The position numbers were made by a program, and so were the translations under genes. A model generated the notes under the pieces. It did no database searches and was not told the origin of the DNA. It was given only the letters and a program-made list of their open reading frames with translations. A DNA stretch of 29,255 nucleotides from Anaerotignum sp. (GTDB taxonomy: Bacteria > Bacillota > Clostridia > Lachnospirales > Anaerotignaceae): contig JAHHTX010000015.1 of the NCBI GenBank assembly GCA_020024255.1, forward strand, positions 1 to 29,255. Direction: 5' to 3'. Of the stretch, positions 7,364 to 15,307 are shown one piece after another; position 1 is the stretch's first letter; the number at the start of each line of letters is the position of its first letter.

Positions 7364-8470
7364 TCACTCTACTCCCTCTTTTGCCCCTTCTATTGTTCCC
7401 CGAATACCATTATCCCGTTCCAGTGCCAACGTAATCAAGCAATCCATTAACTCCGGTTTTGTCATACCCTGTTCCTCCCACAGCATGGGATACATACTGA
7501 TTGCCGTAAAGCCGGGCATCGTATTCAGTTCATTAAACAAAACTTTGCCGCTTTCTTCTTCCAAAAAGAAATCCACTCTTGCCAAGCCTGCACCATCTAC
7601 AGCACGATATACTTTTTCGGCAAGACGACGCACTTCCTGCACAACGCTTTCGTCCACTTCTGCCGGCACAACAGTCTTTGAACTTGCATTGTGATATTTT
7701 GCTTCATAGTCATAGAACTCCGCAGCTGCCACAACTTCCCCGACACCGCTGATACGCAGTTCTTCATTGCCTAAAACGGCACACTCCAGTTCTCTGCCCT
7801 TGATGCCTTCTTCCACAATGACTTTTCTGTCATACTTGGTTGCAAGAGCAACTGCCTTTTCCAGTTGTTCCCTGTTTTCCGCCTTGGAAATCCCAACGGA
7901 AGAACCTGCATTGGCAGGCTTAACAAAGCAAGGATAGCCCAGTTGTTTTTCCACTTTTTCTGAAAGGCTTTTTTGTTTTTTCTTCCACTCCCCTGCAAGA
8001 AACCACAGATATTTGGGAGAAGGAATACGCATGGATTTTGTAACGATTTTTGTAAAAACCTTATCCATAGATACTGCTGATGCCAGTACGCCGCAGCCTA
8101 CATAAGGGATTCCTGCCATTTCCAAAAGTCCCTGCACAGTACCGTCTTCGCCCCATGCACCATGAAGGGCAGGAACCACCACGTCAACTGCAATTTCCTT
8201 ATATCGTCCATTTACCAGTTTCAGCAGACATTTTTCTCCTGCATCGGGACTAAGCAATACTGGCGTACTGTATTTTTCCCATTCTCCCGTAGGAATCCGC
8301 TCCACAGAACCATTATATATCATCCAACGACCCTCTTTTGTAATCCCCACAGGAATCACCTGATATTTTTCGCTATCCAAAGCTGAAATCATCGTTGCGG
8401 CAGTCATCAAAGAAACCTCATGCTCGGAAGATCTTCCGCCAAATAAAATTGCTACTGTAATTTTCCGCAT
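7364..8470 (-). CDS. ddl: D-alanine--D-alanine ligase
   Basis: A 368-aa ATP-grasp enzyme joining two D-alanines for peptidoglycan precursors. Visible motifs are LFGGRSSEHEVSLMTA at the N terminus, HGAWGEDGTVQGLLE, the ATP-binding PCFVKPANAGSSVGISK, the YHNASSKTVVPAEV loop, and the metal/substrate motif ELNTMPGFT near the end. The active-site loop has Y-x-x-K (YEAKYHN), typical of D-Ala-D-Ala rather than D-Ala-D-Lac ligases, though I cannot settle specificity by eye. The length fits the long DdlA-like form. GAAGGTG precedes the ATG, and a near-consensus promoter lies at 8521-8549. murI follows directly. Confidence 0.96.
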   Translation of the reverse strand: MRKITVAILFGGRSSEHEVSLMTAATMISALDSEKYQVIPVGITKEGRWMIYNGSVERIPTGEWEKYSTPVLLSPDAGEKCLLKLVNGRYKEIAVDVVVPALHGAWGEDGTVQGLLEMAGIPYVGCGVLASAVSMDKVFTKIVTKSMRIPSPKYLWFLAGEWKKKQKSLSEKVEKQLGYPCFVKPANAGSSVGISKAENREQLEKAVALATKYDRKVIVEEGIKGRELECAVLGNEELRISGVGEVVAAAEFYDYEAKYHNASSKTVVPAEVDESVVQEVRRLAEKVYRAVDGAGLARVDFFLEEESGKVLFNELNTMPGFTAISMYPMLWEEQGMTKPELMDCLITLALERDNGIRGTIEGAKEGVE

Positions 8471-8520
8471 ATATACACCTTCTTTCCTCCTGTATGTATG
8501 GTACAGGAACCAATAGTAAC

Positions 8521-8549
8521 ATTATATGCAAAAGATTTCCTTCTGACAA
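8521..8549 (-). promoter_or_regulatory. Promoter of the ddl-murI operon
   Basis: On the minus strand, TTGTCA (8549-8544) and a perfect TATAAT (8526-8521) are separated by 17 bp. The expected start lies about 40 bp before the ddl ATG. The gap 8471-8755 otherwise holds only the upstream terminator. Confidence 0.8.
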
Positions 8550-8600
8550 TACAAAAGGCGGTCTTTTTTTTCGCTTTCCCCAAATTCTCAAAAAAAAACC

Positions 8601-8634
8601 AAAAAAAGTGTGAGAACAACACTTGCTCCCACAC
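8601..8634 (-). terminator. Intrinsic terminator after ribU
   Basis: An 8-bp minus-strand stem GTGTGGGA/TCTCACAC (one G-U pair) is followed by seven T residues. It lies about 120 bp downstream of the ribU stop codon and upstream of the ddl promoter. Confidence 0.75.
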
Positions 8635-8755
8635 ACTGTAAACAAAATTCTATTCTGCTTATTCTGTTTTTCTTTGTTTAAGCAACCATAACTGCCTTTT
8701 TCCACCTTTATCAGCAGTGGCACTGTAAAATTTCTCATCAGCCTGCTTCTCTCTC

Positions 8756-9340
8756 TTATTCCCCTTTCAACAGATGGGAAATGGATTTATAGAGGACAAA
8801 AGTAATCATGCAGTTAATGCCCGCTTTCAACAAGTTGAAAGGAATAATGCCCGGAAGCATCAATGCCATAACACTTTCCAAAGGTGCACCCATGAAAAGA
8901 GGAGTAAAAATCATATTCATGATAACCATAGCAAGCGTCTGTATCACCGCACCTACTGTCAAGGCAAGGATTGCGGTTTTTCTTGTTTTATTTTTGTTGT
9001 ATATTGCACCTGCCACCAATACGCAAGAGCCTGTAGCCAAAATGTGCATAATCACGCCAATAGGGCCGCCGCTTGCTGCACTGACAGTAACCCCCTGTAC
9101 CACAGATACCACAACGGTAAGCAGGAATCCTGCCACAGGGCCATAGGCAAATGTAGCAATTAAAATGGGTACATCGGCAGGGTCATATTCCATAAAGGCA
9201 ACTGCAGGCAGTATGGGGAAATGCACCAGATAGACCAGAATGATGGAGATTGCACCAAGCATACCCAATGCTGTCAATTTTTTTATGCTGCTTCTTTTTT
9301 GTACCAACCGTTTAGATTGTGTTTTCATTGTATTTTCCAT
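8756..9340 (-). CDS. ribU: RibU, riboflavin-specific S component of an ECF transporter
   Basis: A 194-aa membrane protein with about five to six hydrophobic segments. It captures riboflavin and docks onto a shared ECF module encoded elsewhere. Family features include LGMLGAISIILVYLVHFP, FMEYDPADVPILIATFAYGP and GGPIGVIMHILATG, matching the substrate-binding loops of RibU. The start at 9340 is chosen over an in-frame ATG at 9379 because GGAGG lies six bases upstream of it, and a longer start would run toward the riboswitch terminator. The FMN riboswitch directly upstream is strong independent evidence for the flavin substrate. Confidence 0.93.
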   Translation of the reverse strand: MENTMKTQSKRLVQKRSSIKKLTALGMLGAISIILVYLVHFPILPAVAFMEYDPADVPILIATFAYGPVAGFLLTVVVSVVQGVTVSAASGGPIGVIMHILATGSCVLVAGAIYNKNKTRKTAILALTVGAVIQTLAMVIMNMIFTPLFMGAPLESVMALMLPGIIPFNLLKAGINCMITFVLYKSISHLLKGE

Positions 9341-9411
9341 ATTTTTCCTCCGTTTTCTGCTTTTTGGGACAACGCCCATTCCTTTTTCATCTTCGGCATT
9401 TTCTGCAAAAG

Positions 9412-9437
9412 AAAAAGCCTAAAGACAATCTTCAGGC
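9412..9437 (-). terminator. Riboswitch-linked intrinsic terminator upstream of ribU
   Basis: Minus-strand hairpin GCCTGAAGA, 3-nt loop, TCTTTAGGC followed by five T residues, between the FMN aptamer and ribU. It is probably the off-state terminator formed when FMN is bound. Confidence 0.8.
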
Positions 9438-9488
9438 AACACAAGCAAAATAAAGGTCAGTTCCATGTTTTTGCGAACTGCACGTTTA

Positions 9489-9602
9489 TTCTTCTCTCAT
9501 CCAGACTATGACTGTCGGTTTTGGAATTGCACCAAATCTTGCGTAAACCTACGCTTGCAGACTTTACTGCCGATCGGGAATTACACCCTGCCTTGAAGAA
9601 TA
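9489..9602 (-). ncRNA. FMN riboswitch (RFN element)
   Basis: On the minus strand the RFN blocks appear in order: GGCAGGGTGTAATTCCCGAT, CGGCAGTAAAGTCTGC, GATTTGGTGCAATTCC and AAACCGACAGTCATAGTCTG, then GATGAGAGAAGAA. These form the six-way FMN-binding junction. A promoter lies just upstream and a terminator just downstream, followed by ribU, so riboflavin uptake is turned off at high FMN. Boundaries are approximate. Confidence 0.96.
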
Positions 9603-9636
9603 TCCTATAAAACTTCTATGTGATTCTTACGGATTT

Positions 9637-9664
9637 ATTATAACATAAAAGCAAAAAGTGTCAA
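9637..9664 (-). promoter_or_regulatory. Promoter of the FMN riboswitch-ribU unit
   Basis: On the minus strand, perfect TTGACA (9664-9659) and TATAAT (9642-9637) hexamers are separated by 16 bp, with the predicted start just ahead of the aptamer. Confidence 0.8.
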
Positions 9665-9701
9665 GGGATACCACCCAATATTCTCACCAAAGATTCTGTA
9701 C

Positions 9702-9746
9702 AAAAAAACCGACAAACCTTAGAAATTTCTTCTTCAGGTCTGACGG
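9702..9746 (-). terminator. Intrinsic terminator after tex
   Basis: Minus-strand stem CCGTCAGACCT/AGGTTTGTCGG (one mismatch and one G-U pair) is followed by seven T residues. It lies 40 bp downstream of the tex stop codon. Confidence 0.75.
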
Positions 9747-9786
9747 CTTTTTTTCTGCACTGCCTTATACTGCTATGATATTTCCA

Positions 9787-11934
9787 TTACATTTCTCCAC
9801 GCATGGTCAGGGAAATGCGGTTTCTTGCAAGGTCTACATCCATAACCTTTACCTTGACAATATCGCCTACTTTGACTACGTCCAGTGGATGCTTAATATA
9901 TCCATCACATATTTGTGAAATATGTACCAGTCCATCCTGATGAACACCGATATCCACAAACACACCAAAGTCGATGACGTTTCTCACTGTTCCTTTCAGC
10001 ACCATGCCCACTTCCAAATCTTCAATAGTCAAAACATCACTGCGAAGAATGGGTGCGGGGGCATCTTCTCTGGGATCTCTTCCGGGTTTTTCCAGTTCTG
10101 ACACAATATCCTTGAGGGTTGGCAGACCAATGCCCAATTTTTCTGCCGTTTCCTCTGTCAGCTGCACACGTTTTGCCAAATCATGTACATGCCCTGCATC
10201 TACGTCTTCCAATGTAAAACCACCCATGTGCAAAAGCGCTTCTGCCGCATCATAGCTTTCGGGATGTACACCCGTTTTATCCAAAGGCATACTGCTTTCT
10301 GTAATCCGCAGAAATCCTGCACACTGCTCAAAAGCTTTTGGCCCAAGTTTCGGTACCTTTTTCAGTTCCTTGCGACTGTGGAATTTTCCGTTTTTTTCAC
10401 GGTATGCAAGGATATTCTTGGCTACTGTACCGTTTATGCCTGACACATAGGACAAAAGTGCAGGACTTGCCGTATTCAACTCCACACCTACACTATTGAC
10501 ACAATCTTCTACGACACCACCCAATGTTTCCCCAAGACGTTTCTGGTTCATATCGTGCTGATACTGCCCTACGCCGATGGATTTGGGGTCAATCTTGACC
10601 AATTCTGCCAAAGGGTCTTGAACCCTTCTGCCAATGGATACGGCAGAACGCAAGGCTACATCATAATCGGGAAATTCTTCTGCTGCCAGCTTTGATGCAG
10701 AATAGACAGATGCACCTGCTTCATTGGTCATGACATAGTAAATTTCCTTATCTATCTTTTTTAGCATATCTGCCACAAACTGCTCCGATTCTCTGGAGGC
10801 TGTACCATTCCCAATAGAAATTAAATTGACATCGTATTTATCTATAAGAGAAATCAGTTTATTTTCTGCCCGTTCAATTTTGTTCTGTGGCGGTGTGGGA
10901 TAAACCACCGTCGTTTCCAAAGGTTTCCCTGTTTCGTCAATCACCGCAATTTTACAGCCTGTCCGATAGGCAGGGTCAATGGCAAGTACGGTTTTTCCCT
11001 GAATTGGCGGCTGCAAAAGAAGTTGTCTTAAATTTTCACGAAAAACAGCCATGGAAGTTTCCTCCGCCTTTGCCGTCAATTCGCTGCGGATTTCCCGTTC
11101 CAAAGAAGGAGCAATCAGCCTTTTATAGCTGTCCGTAATAACCTCCTGCAAAATTTCCGCTGCGGGGCTGTCCTTCCGAATAATGCGATGTGCCAGCTTA
11201 TCCAAAAGCTGTTCTTCCTCTGTTTCCAGCTTTACAGAAAGGACACCTTCCTTTTCTCCTCGATTTATGGCAAGCACACGATGCTCTGCCGCCTTTGACA
11301 CCGGCTCTGTATAACCGTAGTACATTTCATAAACCTGTGTTTCCACTTCACCTTTTGCCTGCTTGGCTGTTAGGACGCCCGTCCGCAGAGTTTCTTTTCG
11401 GAGCAGTTTTCTGAAATCTGCAGTATCAGAAATTTTTTCTGCCAGTATATCCTTTGCCCCCTGCAATGCTTCCTCTGTGGTTTTTACCCCTTTTTCCGCA
11501 TCTACAAAGGCTGCCGCATATTCCGCAAGAGGAACAAGAAATGTCTGTCCCAGAATATATTCTGCCAGAGGTTCCAACCCTTTTTCTCTGGCAATAGAGG
11601 CACGCGTACGACGTTTTGGACGAAAGGGACGATAAATGTCCTCAATCTCTGCCAATGTTTTCGCCATTGCCAGTTTGGTTTCCAATTCAGGTGTCATGGC
11701 ATTCTGCTCTGTAATGGTTTTTCTCACCATTTCCCTTTTTTCTTCTATATTCCGCAGTGCCTGCAGTCTTTCTGCAAAAATACGAATGGTCTGGTCGTCC
11801 AGAGAACCTGTCATCTCCTTGCGGTAACGGGCAATAAAAGGGACTGTATTGCCTTCATCTAACAGCTTAACCGTATTTTCCGCTTGAAAAGACTGAATCC
11901 CCAATTCATCTTGTAATGTTTTCAAAATATCCAT
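9787..11934 (-). CDS. tex: Tex-family RNA-binding transcription accessory protein
   Basis: A 715-aa cytoplasmic protein of the Tex/YhgF/Spt6-like family, associated with RNA polymerase. The order is typical: an N-terminal helical region with VPFIARYRKEMTG near residues 30-45, the EDIYRPFRPKRRTRASIAREKGLEPLA stretch, and an RNase-H-like (YqgF) fold with AIDPAYRTGCKIAVID. The helix-hairpin-helix region VNTASPALLSYVSGI and LKKVPKLGPKAFEQCAGFLRI follows. A C-terminal S1 RNA-binding domain (about 640-712) has GTVRNVIDFGVFVDIGVHQDGLVHISQ. The length is close to that of family members. It appears to be a monocistronic gene with its own terminator. Confidence 0.96.
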   Translation of the reverse strand: MDILKTLQDELGIQSFQAENTVKLLDEGNTVPFIARYRKEMTGSLDDQTIRIFAERLQALRNIEEKREMVRKTITEQNAMTPELETKLAMAKTLAEIEDIYRPFRPKRRTRASIAREKGLEPLAEYILGQTFLVPLAEYAAAFVDAEKGVKTTEEALQGAKDILAEKISDTADFRKLLRKETLRTGVLTAKQAKGEVETQVYEMYYGYTEPVSKAAEHRVLAINRGEKEGVLSVKLETEEEQLLDKLAHRIIRKDSPAAEILQEVITDSYKRLIAPSLEREIRSELTAKAEETSMAVFRENLRQLLLQPPIQGKTVLAIDPAYRTGCKIAVIDETGKPLETTVVYPTPPQNKIERAENKLISLIDKYDVNLISIGNGTASRESEQFVADMLKKIDKEIYYVMTNEAGASVYSASKLAAEEFPDYDVALRSAVSIGRRVQDPLAELVKIDPKSIGVGQYQHDMNQKRLGETLGGVVEDCVNSVGVELNTASPALLSYVSGINGTVAKNILAYREKNGKFHSRKELKKVPKLGPKAFEQCAGFLRITESSMPLDKTGVHPESYDAAEALLHMGGFTLEDVDAGHVHDLAKRVQLTEETAEKLGIGLPTLKDIVSELEKPGRDPREDAPAPILRSDVLTIEDLEVGMVLKGTVRNVIDFGVFVDIGVHQDGLVHISQICDGYIKHPLDVVKVGDIVKVKVMDVDLARNRISLTMRGEM

Positions 11935-12114
11935 CTATGACTTCCTTCCTTTACCAAAAATGCCTGTACTTCCTGTAATCCCCTGCAAATCACGGCATTA
12001 TCCTCATTTTTTCTGTTTTTTTGATACTTCCATATTACCATAAAAATACACCAATTCTGAATTATTTTTTTCCAAAAGCTCCGTTTTTTCGCAAGGTTTC
12101 GCACAAAAAGGCTT

Positions 12115-13167
12115 TTATCTGCTGTATTGCGTCCAAAGCATATCCAGTTTTTTCTTACATTCTGCACTGGAAACCGTCAAATCATAGCTTCTTGTTTTGC
12201 CTTTTTCGCCATCTTTGCGTTTTGCCAGCCCTCTGCAAATCAGATAATCCAAGTGTGCCATGGTTTCTCCTACGGCAAACCATCTTTGTGACAAAGGAAA
12301 TTCTTCCCACGATTTACCACGCATGGACCATTGCAGTTTTGTGGCAATGGTTACTGCATGACTGCCCGGCAATACGGAAAGTACATCTACGATTTCCTTC
12401 AGCCGTTTCAAATGATGTGCCAAAATTTCTTCGATACGCACATACACGTTCTTGTCATTTTTCCGATGAGCAGGCAGTGCCGTTTCTATATCATAAGTCC
12501 GTATTTTCACAAGGGAATCCAGATAATCTCCCAATGAGTCCGGTATGTCCACCCATACCGTAATATTGGGCGTAATGTCAAACAAAATATGGTCTGCCGT
12601 AAACAGCAGTTTCTCTTCAGGTTGATATAAAAGCATCTGTCCGGGTGTATGCCCCGGCACCAAAATGCACTGAAATGTCCATTTTCCAACGGTCAGCGTA
12701 TCGCCATTTTCCAGCCTCTCTGCTGCAAAAAATTCCTCCGGTTCATAACCACGGTCAGGGTTTTCGCTGTGCAGCTGTATAATTTGTTCCTCTGTAAAGC
12801 CTTCTGCCATAAAGTCAGAATCGGAAGTTTTCCATAATCCTCCTACCATAACACGTTCCAAATAATCGTAGTCAATGCGGCTCATATAAATTTTCCCGCC
12901 TTTTCCTTTCATCAGTGTAGGGGCAAGGCCAATGTGGTCGGAATGAAAATGGGTCAGGAAAAGACTCGTTTTCTCCTCGTTGATATGCAGTTCTGCCACA
13001 CCTTCCATAAGTGCGTCCAAACATTCCTTTCGATTAAATCCCGTATCTAAAATTAAAGTTTCTCCGCTGTCTTGTATCACATAACAGTTCAAGTTACGCA
13101 GGGAATTTTCTGGAAGGGGAATATCAATGCAATATACCCTCGGATTTTCATAGACTTTTGTTATCAT
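12115..13167 (-). CDS. Metallo-beta-lactamase-fold hydrolase with C-terminal winged-helix-like region
   Basis: A 350-aa cytoplasmic protein. The metal-binding motif THFHSDH is at residues 72-78 (ligands H73, H75, D77, H78), with further ligands probably in LVPGHTPGQMLLY and the ADHILF stretch. After the hydrolase domain, the C-terminal part (about 250-350) contains a helical stretch with MAHLDYLICRGLAKRKDGE, similar to the winged-helix tail of LACTB2-like or RNase-Z-type enzymes. The substrate is unknown; thioesterase, glyoxalase-like and nuclease activities all occur in this superfamily. AAAGGAAA precedes the ATG. No operon partner is apparent. Confidence 0.88.
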   Translation of the reverse strand: MITKVYENPRVYCIDIPLPENSLRNLNCYVIQDSGETLILDTGFNRKECLDALMEGVAELHINEEKTSLFLTHFHSDHIGLAPTLMKGKGGKIYMSRIDYDYLERVMVGGLWKTSDSDFMAEGFTEEQIIQLHSENPDRGYEPEEFFAAERLENGDTLTVGKWTFQCILVPGHTPGQMLLYQPEEKLLFTADHILFDITPNITVWVDIPDSLGDYLDSLVKIRTYDIETALPAHRKNDKNVYVRIEEILAHHLKRLKEIVDVLSVLPGSHAVTIATKLQWSMRGKSWEEFPLSQRWFAVGETMAHLDYLICRGLAKRKDGEKGKTRSYDLTVSSAECKKKLDMLWTQYSR

Positions 13168-13353
13168 TCTCGATTTCCTTTCTCTTTACCATTCCATACG
13201 AAAACACAGCTTTCGTTTTTTCTCTCGATTTTCTATATATGATATTCTATTATAATATCAGTGAAGAAAAGGGGCAAGAATGAAAATCAAAAATCCCTCT
13301 TCTGCAAAAGGCAAAGCATTTTTCGGAAATTTGCAGGAAAACAGAAAAAATGC

Positions 13354-13382
13354 TTGTGTTTTCCATGTATTTATGATAGGAT
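13354..13382 (+). promoter_or_regulatory. Weak candidate promoter of the rpsF-ssb-rpsR operon
   Basis: TTGTGT and TAGGAT lie 17 bp apart about 95 bp before rpsF. The match to consensus is modest, and a TATGAT overlaps the -10. The gene-free stretch 13,168-13,475 holds little else; I could not convincingly draw the CCG-bulged hairpin of the known S6:S18 autoregulatory leader. Confidence 0.35.
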
Positions 13383-13475
13383 AGTTGGGTATGAGCAGTT
13401 TTTAGCTCATGAGGAAGTATATCCTTGCTCTTTCATAGGGAAAGGGCCATTAGTCCAAAAGGAGGTGTAACACAC

Positions 13476-13763
13476 ATGAATAAGTACGAATTGGCATTGG
13501 TATTGAGTCCCGCACTCGACGATGAAGGCAGAACAGCTGAAATTGCAAAAGTACAGGGTGTTCTGGAAAGATTTGGTGCAAAAATTGAAAAGGTTGATGA
13601 TTGGGGCAAAAAGAAGCTGGCTTACGAAATCAAAAAAGTAAACGAAGGCTTCTACAGCTTCACAACTTTCGAAGCACCTGCTTCCGCACCTGCTGAAATC
13701 GAAGCTCGTTTACGTATTATGGAAAACATTCTGCGTTATCTCATCATTCGTAAAGAAGCGTAA
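13476..13763 (+). CDS. rpsF: 30S ribosomal protein S6
   Basis: A 95-aa ribosomal protein that pairs with S18 on the small-subunit platform. It begins MNKYELALVLSPALDDEGR and contains KIEKVDDWGKKKLAYEIKK and GFYSFTTFEAPA, all typical of S6. A longer in-frame start at 13425 is rejected because AAAAGGAGGTG sits just before the ATG at 13476. It is first in the conserved rpsF-ssb-rpsR operon, 17 bp before ssb. That neighbourhood is often close to the replication origin in Firmicutes. Confidence 0.97.
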   Translation: MNKYELALVLSPALDDEGRTAEIAKVQGVLERFGAKIEKVDDWGKKKLAYEIKKVNEGFYSFTTFEAPASAPAEIEARLRIMENILRYLIIRKEA

Positions 13764-13780
13764 GAAAAAGGAGGTTTGTC

Positions 13781-14233
13781 ATGAACAAAGTGATTTTAAT
13801 GGGCAGACTGGTAAAAGATCCCGAAGTGAGATATTCTCAAGGCGGTGAGCCTCTTGCAGTAGCCAGATACACTTTGGCAGTAAACCGCCGTTTTAAACGT
13901 GCAGGCGAGCAGGATGCCGATTTTATCGGATGCGTTGCATTCGGAAAATCCGGCGAGTTTGCAGAAAAGTATTTTAAAAAAGGTCAAATGGTCGCAGTTG
14001 TCGGCAGATTACAGGTTCGTTCCTGGGACGACAACGAAGGAAAGAAACGTTGGTCTACGGAAGTTGTAGTAGAGGAACAGCACTTTGCAGAAAGTAAATC
14101 ATCCTTTGAACAGCACCGTAATCAGGAACAGTCCTCTCCTGCGCCTGCTCCCCAAAAGAGTAGTGCCACAGGCGGCACTGATGGTTTCTATCCCATTGAC
14201 GAAAGCATGGAAGATGACGATTTGCCTTTCTAA
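13781..14233 (+). CDS. ssb: Single-stranded DNA-binding protein
   Basis: A 150-aa replication and repair protein. The N-terminal OB fold (about 1-105) starts MNKVILMGRLVKDPEVRYS and includes FIGCVAFGKSGEFAEKYFKKGQMVAVVGRL. A low-complexity Gln/Ser/Pro-rich linker follows (about 108-138), then the acidic tip EDDDLPF, which recruits partner proteins. The length is normal. It sits between rpsF and rpsR with AAAGGAGG in front of the ATG. Confidence 0.97.
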   Translation: MNKVILMGRLVKDPEVRYSQGGEPLAVARYTLAVNRRFKRAGEQDADFIGCVAFGKSGEFAEKYFKKGQMVAVVGRLQVRSWDDNEGKKRWSTEVVVEEQHFAESKSSFEQHRNQEQSSPAPAPQKSSATGGTDGFYPIDESMEDDDLPF

Positions 14234-14257
14234 TTCATCGAAAAGGAGGAACGGAAC

Positions 14258-14488
14258 ATGATTCAGAAAAAACGTGGCCGCAGAAAAAAACGTGTATGCC
14301 AGTGTTGTGCAGATAAAGTAACAACAATCGACTACAAAGATGTAAACAAACTGAGAAGATACGTTTCCGAAAGAGGGAAAATCCTTCCCAGAAGAATTAC
14401 AGGTAACTGTGCAAAACACCAGAGAGCGTTGACAACTGCTATCAAAAGAGCAAGACACGTATCCCTGATGCCTTACACACAAGACTAA
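14258..14488 (+). CDS. rpsR: 30S ribosomal protein S18
   Basis: A 76-aa small-subunit protein with the S18 core VTTIDYKDVNKLRRYVSERGKILPRRITGNCAKHQR near residues 25-60 and ALTTAIKRARHVSLMPYT at the end. The N-terminal KKRGRRKKRVCQCCADK carries cysteines in the zinc-binding arrangement seen in Cys-containing (C+) ribosomal proteins. AAAAGGAGG precedes the ATG. It is the last gene of the operon, with a terminator immediately behind. Confidence 0.97.
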   Translation: MIQKKRGRRKKRVCQCCADKVTTIDYKDVNKLRRYVSERGKILPRRITGNCAKHQRALTTAIKRARHVSLMPYTQD

Positions 14489-14496
14489 GAGATTCC

Positions 14497-14529
14497 AAAA
14501 AGACGGTTATTTTACCGTCTTTTTTTTTA
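14497..14529 (+). terminator. Intrinsic terminator of the rpsF-ssb-rpsR operon
   Basis: Perfect 11-bp stem AAAAAGACGGT/ACCGTCTTTTT with a 6-nt loop, continuing into a T run, 8 bp after the rpsR stop codon. Confidence 0.9.
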
Positions 14530-14656
14530 TGCCTGTTTATTTTTTCCTTTCCCTTTTCCCGTCTGTCAGGAATAAAATCCCTTTCTTCTGCTTATATTAG
14601 CTACAAGGACATCCCACATTCCAAATATTTGCTACAAAGGAAAGGAGTGACTATAC

Positions 14657-14872
14657 TTGCGAAAAAAAGAATTACAGGACGAAGGGGAAAAAATTATTTC
14701 CTCAATCCGCACCATACAGATGCAACTAGCTTCTGTCCGTTCTGCTTTTGCAAACGCTACAGACGAAGCACTGATTGACAGCTATATCTACGAAACCATT
14801 GCCCTCCATAAAAAGTACGAATACTTTCTGAAGGAAGCAAAGGCATTGGGTCTGGTACGCAAAATCAGCTGA
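14657..14872 (+). CDS. DUF2508 (YaaL-like) family protein
   Basis: A 71-aa, mostly helical, charged protein, begun by TTG with AAAGGAG nine bases upstream. Its pattern of Ile-Arg-Thr-Ile-Gln helices and the C-terminal YETIALHKKYEYFLKEAKALGL match the small YaaL/DUF2508 family, which in Bacillus lies between recR and bofA. Here it also directly precedes bofA (26 bp), which supports the assignment. Its biochemical role is not known. Confidence 0.8.
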   Translation: MRKKELQDEGEKIISSIRTIQMQLASVRSAFANATDEALIDSYIYETIALHKKYEYFLKEAKALGLVRKIS

Positions 14873-14898
14873 CTGTTTCACAAAAAGGGGGAGAATTG

Positions 14899-15165
14899 AT
14901 GAACACTTTATGTTTGGCTATGGTATCGCCTGGTCTTTCTTGGGTAGTTCCCGTTTGTCTTGGCATTGTGGTGTTGGCATTGCTTGCAAAACCCTTGCGG
15001 CTTCTGTTGCGATTTCTGCTTTCTGCAGCAGCAGGAGGCGTAGGGCTTTGGCTTTGCCGTAGCTTGGGGTTTGCCGTAGGCATAAATCCTGTAACCCTTG
15101 CCATAATGGGAATTTTAGGCTTTCCAGGACTTTTGGGGCTTTTGGTGCTGAGCTTTTTCTTGTAA
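14899..15165 (+). CDS. bofA: BofA-like pro-sigma-K processing inhibitor
   Basis: An 88-aa membrane protein with two to three hydrophobic segments. The family C-terminal motif is GINPVTLAIMGILGFPGLLGLL. In Bacillus, BofA holds the SpoIVFB protease inactive in the outer forespore membrane until sigma-K activation. A TTG at 14896 could also start it, but the ATG at 14899 is better spaced from AGGGGGAG. Presence of this gene suggests an endospore-forming lineage. The adjacent rhomboid protease gene is another intramembrane-proteolysis gene, but a link is only inference. Confidence 0.88.
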   Translation: MNTLCLAMVSPGLSWVVPVCLGIVVLALLAKPLRLLLRFLLSAAAGGVGLWLCRSLGFAVGINPVTLAIMGILGFPGLLGLLVLSFFL

Positions 15166-15251
15166 GAGAAATTGACAGAAACATAGCTTTATGCTACTAT
15201 TTCCCCATGTTGATTATCATGGGAAAACAAAAAGAAAAATAGCTTTTTCAG

Positions 15252-15280
15252 AAAACCCGTTGGTATCCCATGGGTTTTTT
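15252..15280 (+). terminator. Probable intrinsic terminator after bofA
   Basis: AAAACCC (15252-15258) pairs with GGGTTTT (15272-15278), followed by Ts. A wider pairing of TGGGAAAACA near 15229 with TGTTTTCCCA near 15282 could make a larger hairpin. It lies between bofA and the rhomboid gene. Confidence 0.5.
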
Positions 15281-15307
15281 CTGTTTTCCCAAGAAAGAAG
15301 GACACTG

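Noticed and set aside
13383..13475. S6:S18 autoregulatory leader RNA before rpsF
   Set aside because: The position is right, but I could not find the diagnostic CCG-bulged hairpin by eye, so it is not listed as a feature.
13425..13475. Longer N-terminus for ribosomal protein S6
   Set aside because: The extension runs through the SD sequence, and S6 homologues begin at MNKYELALVL.
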